This document shows, piece by piece, positions 6,672 through 13,239 of a stretch of 23,459 nt of DNA. Positions within the stretch are counted from its first letter, which is position 1. Each line of letters opens with the position of its first letter. The DNA is from DASTGO01 sp035719045. GTDB taxonomy: Bacteria > Actinomycetota > Actinomycetes > Actinomycetales > Kineosporiaceae. Location of the stretch: contig DASTGO010000298.1 in NCBI GenBank assembly GCA_035719045.1, positions 1 to 23,459 of the forward strand. Reading direction: 5' to 3'. A model generated the notes under the pieces. It saw only the letters and a program-made list of their open reading frames with translations. It did not search any database and was not told where the DNA came from. The position numbers and the translations under genes are program-made.

Positions 6672-8918
6672 ATGACACGTCGCTACCGCAGCGCGTCTTT
6701 TGCCTGCGGGTCGATCGGAGCGTTCCTGACCGTCGTGTACACCTTCCGGCTCGACAGCGGCCTCGACGACCTCATCGTCCTCGTGGTGGCGGTGGGGTCC
6801 TGCGCGGCACTCGCGGCCGGCCCCCGCCTGCACCGCCCCCCGGATCCCTGGCCGTGGCGGCTGCTGGCCGGGGCGGCCATCCTCTCCGTCTGCGGGCTCA
6901 TCGGCCGGCCGTGGGCCGTCGGGCAGCACGGTGCGGCGGTCTACAGCGCCGAAGCCTTCACGCTCAGCGGCTACGCCCTGCTGATCACCAGCCTGGCGCT
7001 CATGCTGCGACCCCGGGGCCTCGGTCGGCATGCCCTCACCGACGGGTTCATCATCAGCCTCGGCGCCGCCGTCGCGGCGACCCTGCTGTTCGCCGTACCC
7101 GGGGCGCAGGTCCGGACCTGGCCGATGCTGCTGTCCGTGCTCGCCGGGCTGTACCCGTTCGTCGACGTCGTCCTGCTCCTGCTGCTGCTCAACCTGGCGT
7201 TCTCCAGCGCGGCGGACGTGGTCAGCTTCCGCCTGATCACCGTCGGCATGATCGGCCTGTTCCTGGGAGACGGCGGGTACGCCTGGCTCGGCACCCTGGG
7301 ACAGCTGCACGGCTCGGCGCTGCTGGACCTGCCGTACCTCGTCACCTACACGGCCTTCGGGGCGGCCGCCCTGCACCCGAGCATGGTCGAGCTGTCCTCG
7401 GTCACCCCGCGCACGGTCCAGTCCTGGTCGGTCCCGCGCCTGGCACTGATCGTCCCGGCACTGCTCAGCCCCACGCTGCTCGCGCTGCTGCAGGATCCGC
7501 CGCCGGCCGACCGGGTCGTCGTGGTGGTCGCCACCGTCGGCCTGGTGGCGGCCCTGCTCAACCGGGCGACCTCGGCCGTGCACGGCTACGCCCGGGCTCA
7601 GCAGGTGCTGCTGGACCAGGCCACCCATGACGCCCTGACCGGTCTGCCCAACCGGGCCGGGCTCGCCGATCACGTCCAGGCGCTGCTGCGCGACCGGGAG
7701 GGCGGGCCGGCGGTGTCCCTGCTGTACGTCGACCTGGACGAGTTCAAGCTGGTCAACGACCACTGGGGACATGAGACCGGCGACCGGCTGCTGGTGGAGA
7801 TCGCCGGGCGCCTCACCGGCATCGCCGGCCCGCACTGCTTCACCGCCCGGATCGGCGGGGACGAGTTCGCCGTGGTGGGCCGGCTCGGGGAGGGACCGGC
7901 CTGCCTGGCGGAGACGCTCCGCGAGGCGCTCGCCCTCCCGGTCCAGCTGTCCGGACTCGATCTGGTGGTCACCGCCTCCGTCGGCATCGCCACCGCCGGC
8001 GACCAGCGCACCGCTGAGGCCCTGCTGCGTGATGCCGACACGGCGCTGTACCGGGCGAAGGCCGACGGCCGCAACCGGTGCACCGCCTTCCAGGCCGGCA
8101 TGCGGCAGACCGTCCGGGCCCGGGTGGAGACGGAACTGCAACTGCGGCAGGCCCTCGGCCAGGACCAACTGTGGGTCGCCTACCAGCCCGTGATCGACCC
8201 ACGCAGCGAGCGGACGGTCGGCGCGGAGGCCCTGGTCCGCTGGAACCACCCGGACCGCGGGCCGATCCCGCCGGGCGAGTTCATCCCGGTCGCGGAGGAG
8301 ACCGGGCTGATCACCCAGGTGGGCAGCTGGGTGCTGGAGAAGTCCCTGGAGCAGCTGGCCGGCTGGCGCCGCGACGACCTCCTGCCGGACCCGTTCACCC
8401 TGTCCGTCAACATGTCGGCGCACCAGGTCCACGATCCGCACCTGCTGCCCTGGCTGCGGTCAGCCCTCGACCGGCACCGGATCCCCGTCGACCGGCTGGT
8501 GCTGGAGATCACGGAGTCGGTCATGATGGCCGACACCGAGACCGCCGCCGACGTGCTCAGCGGGATGCGGGCCCTCGGTCTGCGGCTGTCCGTGGACGAC
8601 TTCGGCACCGGCTACTCCTCCCTGAGCTACCTCAGCCGGTTCCCGGTGGACGAGGTCAAGATCGACCGCAGCTTCGTCCACCGGCTCGGGGAGGCCGGCG
8701 GCGGCGAGGCGATCGTCCGCGCCGTGGTCGCGATGGCCGAGGCGCTGGGTCTGGAGGTCGTCGCCGAGGGCGTGGAGACCCCGGCCCAGTGCGAGGCGCT
8801 GTGCCACCTCGGGGTGCACCGGGCGCAGGGTTGGCTCTGGGGTGCGGCGGTGGACGGGGAGGAGTTCGCCCGGCGCCACCTCGCCGCCCCGGTCACCCGC
8901 GCCGCGGGGAACCCCTGA
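6672..8918 (+). CDS. membrane GGDEF-EAL protein (c-di-GMP synthesis and breakdown)
   Basis: A 748-residue protein. Residues 1 to about 305 form a series of roughly nine hydrophobic helices with no recognised sensor domain. A GGDEF domain follows (about 318-480; motif GGDEF at 395-399, preceded by NDHWGHETGDRLL and DLDEFKLVN), then an EAL domain (about 490-740; EAL at 519-521, VNMSAHQ, LEITESVMM, DDFGTGYSS from 642, VVAEGVET). Both active-site motifs are complete, so both diguanylate cyclase and c-di-GMP phosphodiesterase activities are possible. The RxxD inhibitory I-site expected just before GGDEF is absent (GPHC at that position). The start ATG 6672 has GGAGG five bases upstream; the same frame is open far upstream (to 4851) only because it shadows murJ. 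It sits 98 bases after murJ and may be co-transcribed. It converges with the dehydrogenase gene, with 28 bases between the stops. Confidence 0.92.
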   Translation: MTRRYRSASFACGSIGAFLTVVYTFRLDSGLDDLIVLVVAVGSCAALAAGPRLHRPPDPWPWRLLAGAAILSVCGLIGRPWAVGQHGAAVYSAEAFTLSGYALLITSLALMLRPRGLGRHALTDGFIISLGAAVAATLLFAVPGAQVRTWPMLLSVLAGLYPFVDVVLLLLLLNLAFSSAADVVSFRLITVGMIGLFLGDGGYAWLGTLGQLHGSALLDLPYLVTYTAFGAAALHPSMVELSSVTPRTVQSWSVPRLALIVPALLSPTLLALLQDPPPADRVVVVVATVGLVAALLNRATSAVHGYARAQQVLLDQATHDALTGLPNRAGLADHVQALLRDREGGPAVSLLYVDLDEFKLVNDHWGHETGDRLLVEIAGRLTGIAGPHCFTARIGGDEFAVVGRLGEGPACLAETLREALALPVQLSGLDLVVTASVGIATAGDQRTAEALLRDADTALYRAKADGRNRCTAFQAGMRQTVRARVETELQLRQALGQDQLWVAYQPVIDPRSERTVGAEALVRWNHPDRGPIPPGEFIPVAEETGLITQVGSWVLEKSLEQLAGWRRDDLLPDPFTLSVNMSAHQVHDPHLLPWLRSALDRHRIPVDRLVLEITESVMMADTETAADVLSGMRALGLRLSVDDFGTGYSSLSYLSRFPVDEVKIDRSFVHRLGEAGGGEAIVRAVVAMAEALGLEVVAEGVETPAQCEALCHLGVHRAQGWLWGAAVDGEEFARRHLAAPVTRAAGNP

Positions 8919-8937
8919 CCTGCCGGACCCGTGGTCG

Positions 8938-8958
8938 GCGGAAGGCTCAGCGGAAGGC
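8938..8958. repeat. short direct repeat over the gcdH stop codon
   Basis: GCGGAAGGC occurs at 8938-8946 and 8950-8958 (period 12). The repeat flanks the stop codon of the dehydrogenase gene (TCA at 8947-8949 on the plus strand). Confidence 0.6.
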
Positions 8959-10113
8959 GGAGATCCCGGTCAGCTCCTGGCCGATGGTGAGCAGGTGCAC
9001 CTCGCTGGTGCCCTCATAGGTGAGCACGGACTCCAGGTTGTTGGCATGCCGCAGGGCCGGATACTCGGTGGTGATCCCCGAGCCGCCGAGGATGGTCCGG
9101 CAGGTACGCGCGATCTCCAGCGCCTCCCGGACGTTGTTCAGCTTGCCCACGCTGACCTGCGCCGGGCGCAGCCGCCCGGCATCCTTCAGCCGGCCGAGGT
9201 GCAGTGCCAGCAGCAGGCCCTTGGACAGCTCGACCGCCATGTCCGCCAGCTTGGCCTGGGTGAGCTGGAAGCCGGCGATCGGCCGGTCGAACTGCACCCG
9301 GCTGCCCGCGTACTCCAGCGTGGTCTGCAGGGCATCGCGCGCGGCACCCATCGCCCCGAAGACGATCCCGAACCGGGCCTCGTTCAGGCAGCTGAGCGGC
9401 GCCTTCAGGCCGCGGGCCTGCGGCAGCCGGGCCGACTCCGGCAGCCGCACCCCGTCAAGGATCAGCTCCGAGGTGGTCGAGGCGCGCAGCGACAGCTTGT
9501 GGTGCACGTCGCGGGCGGTGAACCCCGGCGTCCCCCGCGGCACCAGGAAGCCTGAGATGCCGTCTTCCGTGCGGGCCCACACCGTCGCGACGTCGGCGAT
9601 GCTGCCGTTGGTGATCCACAGCTTGGTGCCGTCGAGGATCCAGTCGGACCCGTCCCGCACGGCCCGGGTGCGCATCCCCGCCGGGTTGGAACCGAAGTCC
9701 GGTTCGGTGAGCCCGAAGCAGCCGATCGCCTCACCGGACGCCAGCCGCGGCAACCACTCCTGCTTCTGCTCCTCGCTGCCCCACCGCCAGATCGAGTACA
9801 TCGACAGCGATCCCTGCACGGACACGAAGCTGCGCAGCCCGCTGTCACAGGCCTCCAGCTCCAGGCAGGCCAGCCCGTAACTGGTCGCGTTGGTGCCGGC
9901 ACAGCCGTACCCCTCCAGATGCATCCCGAGCAGGCCCAGGGCACCCAGTTCGGGAGCCAGCTCCCGCGGGGAGATGCCCTGCTCGAACCACTCCGCGATG
10001 TGCGGGCGCACCTTGTCGGCCACGAATGCCCGGACGGTCTGCTGGATCGCCCGCTCCTCCTCGTCCAGCAGCGAGTCCAGGTCGAGCAGTTCGGCGACGT
10101 CGGCCGTGGTCAT
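8947..10113 (-). CDS. gcdH: glutaryl-CoA dehydrogenase
   Basis: A 388-residue acyl-CoA dehydrogenase that aligns from memory along its whole length with glutaryl-CoA dehydrogenase, the FAD enzyme that oxidises and decarboxylates glutaryl-CoA to crotonyl-CoA in lysine, tryptophan and glutarate breakdown. Key matches: DSGLRSFVSVQGSL, carrying the Arg that binds the glutaryl carboxylate; GSEEQKQEWLPRLASGEAIGCFGLTEPDFGSN for FAD binding; LNEARFGIVFGAMGAARD; GRLKDAG; LGGSGITTEYPALRHANNLESVLTYEGTSEVH, with the catalytic Glu in YEGT. The start ATG overlaps the stop of the gntR gene (ATGA, 10110-10113) and has AAGGAG five bases upstream, so expression is coupled to the regulator. The neighbouring CoA-transferase and GntR gene fit a glutarate-use module. 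An isovaleryl- or short-chain enzyme is less likely because of the conserved Arg. Confidence 0.9.
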   Translation of the reverse strand: MTTADVAELLDLDSLLDEEERAIQQTVRAFVADKVRPHIAEWFEQGISPRELAPELGALGLLGMHLEGYGCAGTNATSYGLACLELEACDSGLRSFVSVQGSLSMYSIWRWGSEEQKQEWLPRLASGEAIGCFGLTEPDFGSNPAGMRTRAVRDGSDWILDGTKLWITNGSIADVATVWARTEDGISGFLVPRGTPGFTARDVHHKLSLRASTTSELILDGVRLPESARLPQARGLKAPLSCLNEARFGIVFGAMGAARDALQTTLEYAGSRVQFDRPIAGFQLTQAKLADMAVELSKGLLLALHLGRLKDAGRLRPAQVSVGKLNNVREALEIARTCRTILGGSGITTEYPALRHANNLESVLTYEGTSEVHLLTIGQELTGISAFR

Positions 10114-10808
10114 TCCATCTCCTTGGTGGGGTCGGGCTCGGTCAGGGCCAGGCGCAGGGACTGCAGGGCGTTCTCGCGGTGGGCGCGCAGCAGCTCGACG
10201 GCGGTCTCGGCGTCCCGCTGCCGGACGGCGGCCAGGATCGCCCGGTGCTCCTGGTTGACCTGTCGGCGGTGCCGGTGGGTGGCGAAGTACAGCGACCGGT
10301 ACCGGTCCGTGGCGTCCCACAGCACCCGGATGATCCCGGCCATCCGCGGCATCCCCGCCGCCTCGACCAGGGTGAAGTGGAACCGCCGGTTGGCGTTCGT
10401 CAGGCAGGTCAGGTCGTCCAGCCGGTGCGCGGCGTCCATGTCCCGGATCGCCTCCCGCATCCGCGACATGTCCGCCCGGGCCAGCACCGGGACCGCGCTG
10501 CGGACGGCCTCGGTCTCCAGCAGTTCGCGGATCCGGTAGGTCTCGGCCAGTTCGGGGTAGCTCATCGACGCGACGAAGTAGCCCCGGTGCGGCGCGTAGA
10601 CCACCTGACCCTCGGCCTCCAGCGTCTTCAGCGCCTCCCGGACCGGGGGCACGCTCACGCCGAACTCCTGGGCCAGGATCTCCTGCCGCAGCTGCATCCC
10701 CGGCCGGAAGGCACCGGCGGCGATCTGCTCGCGCAGCCACAGCAGGGTCGCATGCTGGACGGTGACCACGGTCCGCGACCGGGGAGTGCCGATCGCGGAC
10801 CCCTCCAC
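10110..10808 (-). CDS. GntR-family (FCD) transcriptional regulator of the glutaryl-CoA module
   Basis: A 232-residue protein with an N-terminal winged helix-turn-helix (about 15-82; LREQIAAGAFRPGMQLRQE, LAQEFGVSVPPVREALKTLEAEG, then the wing VVYAPHRGYFVASM) and an all-helical C-terminal FCD ligand-binding domain (about 88-215; RIRELLETEAV, HFTLVEAAGM, EHRAILAAVRQRDAETAVELLRAH). This is the FadR subfamily, whose members often bind small carboxylates or acyl-CoAs and repress divergent operons. GTG start with AGGGAG five bases upstream. It overlaps gcdH by four bases, and its start faces a CoA-transferase gene across a gap that contains a perfect palindrome (10850-10865), a likely operator. The ligand is inferred from context to be glutarate, glutaryl-CoA or a related compound. 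Confidence 0.9.
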   Translation of the reverse strand: MEGSAIGTPRSRTVVTVQHATLLWLREQIAAGAFRPGMQLRQEILAQEFGVSVPPVREALKTLEAEGQVVYAPHRGYFVASMSYPELAETYRIRELLETEAVRSAVPVLARADMSRMREAIRDMDAAHRLDDLTCLTNANRRFHFTLVEAAGMPRMAGIIRVLWDATDRYRSLYFATHRHRRQVNQEHRAILAAVRQRDAETAVELLRAHRENALQSLRLALTEPDPTKEME

Positions 10809-10849
10809 GGCGACTCCCTGCGGATTGTGGCGGCCGGGACCGCCGAGCT

Positions 10850-10865
10850 AGATTTTCTAAAATCT
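10850..10865. promoter_or_regulatory. candidate GntR operator between gntR and the CoA-transferase
   Basis: AGATTTT-CT-AAAATCT is a perfect inverted repeat (7-base arms, 2-base spacer) and is strikingly AT-rich for this genome. It lies 42 bases before gntR and 76 bases before the CoA-transferase start. The embedded TAAAAT also fits a -10 box on the plus strand, so a bound repressor could block both directions. Confidence 0.6.
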
Positions 10866-10941
10866 TAAGCAGTCCGCGGCCGCGGGGACAACCACCGGCC
10901 GCCCGGGCGGCCACCCAGGCGCAGGATCTCGCGGAGGCGAC

Positions 10942-12294
10942 ATGAAAGACCTTGATCCACAAGGGGTTCCGCGGATCCGCCGCGAACCGGACACCAGGCA
11001 CGGCCGCCCGCCCGCAGACGCCGCCGGGACCGCACCGGACCCGGACACCACCCCGCCGGACACTGCTCCATGGAACACCGGCACCGGGGACGCCGCTCCG
11101 CACGACGCCGGGGACGGCGCGCGACGGCTCCCACTCGAGGGGGTCCTGGTCGCGGACTTCAGCCGGGTCCTGGCCGGACCGCTGGCATCGATGTTCCTGG
11201 CCGACCTCGGGGCCACGGTGATCAAGGTCGAGCGGCCCGGGACCGGGGACGACACCCGGGCCTGGGGTCCGCCCTACATCGGCCGGACCAGCACCTACTA
11301 CACGAGCGTGAACCGCAACAAGCGCAGCGTGGTCCTCGATCTGGAGGACCCCGGCGACCTGGAGCTGGCACGGACCCTGGCCCGCCGGGCGGACGTCCTG
11401 CTGGAGAACTTCCGCCCGGGCAAGATGGCGCACTTCGGACTGGACGCGGACACCCTCCTGGTCGACAACCCCGGGCTGGTCTACTGCTCGGTGTCCGGTT
11501 TCGGCAGCGGTGGGGGTGCCGGCCTGCCGGGCTACGACTTCGTCGTGCAGGCGGTCGGCGGCCTGATGAGCTTCACCGGCCAGCCCGGCGGGGAACCCAC
11601 CAAGGTCGGTGTCGCCCTGGTCGACGTGCTCACCGGCCTGCACGCCACGATCGCGATCCTCGCGGCGCTACGGGAACGTGAGCGCAGCGGCGCGGGCCAA
11701 CTGGTCGAGGTGAACCTGCTGTCGAGCCTGCTGTCCTCGATGGTCAACCAGGCGGCGGCCTATGTGAACGGCAACCCTCCCCCGGCAGCGCTCGGCAACC
11801 GGCACCCGAGCATCGCGCCCTACGAGACCCTGGCCACCGGGGACGGCCCGCTCGCCGTCGCGGTGGGCAACGACCGGCAGTTCGCCCGCTTCGCCGCCGC
11901 GGTGGGACGTCCCGAACTGGCCGGTGACCCCCGCTTCGCCGGGAATCCGCAGCGGGTGCGGCACCGGGCCGAACTGGTCACGGAACTGGAGGCGGCCCTC
12001 GCGTCGGCCTCCGCGCAGCAGTGGGCGGACCGGCTGCAGGGTGCGGGCATCCCCTGCGGTCCGGTCAACGACCTCGACGGGGCGTTCGCCCTCGCGGCGA
12101 AGCTCGGACTGGACCCCGTGATCGCCCTGCCCGGACCCGACGGCGCGCCGATCGCCACCGTGGCCAGTCCCCTGCGGCTGACCGGGACCCCGGTCCGCTA
12201 CCACCGCGCACCGCCCGGCCTCGGCGCCGACTCGGCCGAGGTCCGGGCCTGGCTTACCGGGGACGGGGCGAGCGCTGCTCCGGGCGGTCGATGA
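10942..12294 (+). CDS. family III (CaiB/BaiF) CoA-transferase, probably glutarate-activating
   Basis: A 450-residue family III CoA-transferase. These enzymes pass CoA between acids through a covalent aspartyl-CoA intermediate. Core motifs: LEGVLVADFSRVLAGPLASMFLADLGATVIKVERPGTGDDTR (about 65-106), NRNKRSVVLDL, DVLLENFRPG, VYCSVSGFG, then PGYDFVVQAVGGLMSFTG with the catalytic Asp at 199, and GNRHPSIAPYE. Next to glutaryl-CoA dehydrogenase and a FadR-type regulator, the best guess is a glutarate CoA-transferase (like GcdG/SUGCT), with succinyl-CoA as likely donor; this is inference from context. The ATG at 10942 has GGAGG four bases upstream. The first 62 residues are Pro/Asp/Ala-rich and low-complexity; the family usually starts within a few residues of the LEGV motif, so this is an unusual extension with no better internal start. 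The 3' end overlaps the convergent NTF2-like gene by 41 bases. Confidence 0.88.
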   Translation: MKDLDPQGVPRIRREPDTRHGRPPADAAGTAPDPDTTPPDTAPWNTGTGDAAPHDAGDGARRLPLEGVLVADFSRVLAGPLASMFLADLGATVIKVERPGTGDDTRAWGPPYIGRTSTYYTSVNRNKRSVVLDLEDPGDLELARTLARRADVLLENFRPGKMAHFGLDADTLLVDNPGLVYCSVSGFGSGGGAGLPGYDFVVQAVGGLMSFTGQPGGEPTKVGVALVDVLTGLHATIAILAALRERERSGAGQLVEVNLLSSLLSSMVNQAAAYVNGNPPPAALGNRHPSIAPYETLATGDGPLAVAVGNDRQFARFAAAVGRPELAGDPRFAGNPQRVRHRAELVTELEAALASASAQQWADRLQGAGIPCGPVNDLDGAFALAAKLGLDPVIALPGPDGAPIATVASPLRLTGTPVRYHRAPPGLGADSAEVRAWLTGDGASAAPGGR

Positions 12295-12628
12295 TCCGCA
12301 CCCAGCCGCCGTCCGGCTCCCGGCGCACCACCTGCACCCTGGTCCCGGAACCGTCCTGGGCCTGCGTCGAGGTGAGCGCCAGGTCGGGGCCGTAGTAGAT
12401 CGTGGGGGCCGGTTCCTCGAACGGCATCGCCGACTGCATCCCGGCGACCAGTTGCTCGCACAGCACACGGATCGCGCTGCGGCCCACCGTGTTCGCCCCC
12501 GGCGGGAAGGCCATCACGGCGTCCTCGGCGTACAGCTCGGCCATCCCCTCGGGGTCGCGGGCGTTCGCGCGCTCGACGAACAGCCGGGTCAGGTCCTCGG
12601 GGCGGGCGGCGCGCTCACGGGTCTGCAT
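12254..12628 (-). CDS. SnoaL/NTF2-like small protein
   Basis: A 124-residue protein of the nuclear-transport-factor-2/SnoaL-like fold: EDLTRLFVERANARDPEGMAELYAEDAVMAFPPGANTVGRSAIRVLCEQLV is the typical opening, and a strand-rich second half ends in GWVRIIDRPEQ. Members act as small cyclases, isomerases or ligand-binding proteins, so the sequence does not fix a reaction. The ATG at 12628 has AGGAG upstream. It follows the YjbR-like gene by 53 bases on the same strand and may share its transcript. Its last 41 bases, including the stop, are antisense to the 3' end of the CoA-transferase gene. Confidence 0.75.
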   Translation of the reverse strand: MQTRERAARPEDLTRLFVERANARDPEGMAELYAEDAVMAFPPGANTVGRSAIRVLCEQLVAGMQSAMPFEEPAPTIYYGPDLALTSTQAQDGSGTRVQVVRREPDGGWVRIIDRPEQRSPRPR

Positions 12629-12681
12629 GCAGGGCTCCTGTCTGGGTGGCGGGCTGGTCCGGACGCACGGGTTCCGGCTGG

Positions 12682-13122
12682 TCAGCTGCCAGCCGGGCGG
12701 GTCTGCCCGGCGGCAGTCCGGCCAGTCGCGGCGGCGATCGTGGGCTCGGCGGACAGCCGGGCCCGCCGTGCCCGGGGCAGCGAGCCGTAGACCAGGTCGT
12801 AGGAGTCCTCGACGAGGTCCTCCACCAGGCCGTCCGGCAGTTCGCCGGCCAGGTCGACGGTGATCCAGTGCCGTTTGTTGAGGTGGTACCCGGGCCGGAT
12901 CGCGGCATGCTCCCGGCGCAGGGCGGATGCGTACTCGGGGTCGCACTTGAGGCTCAGCTGCGTGGGCAGTGCCTGTTCCGAGGGCCCCGCGCAGACGGCG
13001 AACATCTTGCCGCCGATCTTGTACACCGCGGGCTGCGGTCCGAACGGGAAGGTCAGCTCGGCTCCCGGCAACTGTTCGCAACGTTCGATGACCCGCCGCG
13101 CCAACCCGTCTCCGCCGCCCAT
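12682..13122 (-). CDS. MmcQ/YjbR-family protein
   Basis: A 146-residue protein of the MmcQ/YjbR (CyaY-like fold) family. Seen here are the characteristic blocks LPGAELTFPFGPQPAVYKIGGKMFAV, LSLKCDPEYASALRREHAAIRPGYHLNKRHWITVDL and LVEDSYDLVYGSLP. The family is described as DNA-binding on structural grounds, but its cell role is unsettled. The C-terminal 25 residues (RARRARLSAEP onward) are a low-complexity basic tail beyond the usual domain. The ATG at 13122 has a weak AGGGGG upstream. A TAGGGT -10 box lies about 50 bases before the start, so it has its own promoter although the ABC genes upstream run the same way. Confidence 0.85.
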   Translation of the reverse strand: MGGGDGLARRVIERCEQLPGAELTFPFGPQPAVYKIGGKMFAVCAGPSEQALPTQLSLKCDPEYASALRREHAAIRPGYHLNKRHWITVDLAGELPDGLVEDLVEDSYDLVYGSLPRARRARLSAEPTIAAATGRTAAGQTRPAGS

Positions 13123-13170
13123 GCCGCCGCCCCCTGCCCGCCCACCGCGCTCGCTGCCTTCGTGCGGCCC

Positions 13171-13202
13171 ACCCTAGGCAGCAGGTCCGACAGCATCGCG
13201 TC
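13171..13202 (-). promoter_or_regulatory. promoter of the YjbR-like gene
   Basis: On the minus strand, TAGGGT (13171-13176) is preceded, after 11 bases, by GACGCGATGCTGTCG (13188-13202). The same 15-mer with two differences precedes the TAGGGT of the CtaA-like gene after 10 bases. Confidence 0.45.
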
Positions 13203-13239
13203 TGAACGGTCCGCGAGCCCGCGCAGACCCCTGAGCCCG

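Noticed and set aside
6213..8441. A - strand frame of about 742 codons opposite the GGDEF-EAL gene
   Set aside because: Composition is Gly/Gln/Arg/Asp-rich without any domain; it mirrors a real gene with intact motifs.
4851..8918. A single + strand frame of about 1355 codons
   Set aside because: Its first 600 codons lie out of frame over murJ and read as Arg/Pro/Gly-rich low-complexity sequence; only the part from ATG 6672 has domains and an RBS.
8947..11643. A single - strand frame of about 898 codons
   Set aside because: Only the last 388 codons form glutaryl-CoA dehydrogenase; the rest is a shadow of gntR and the CoA-transferase, and an RBS supports the start at 10113.
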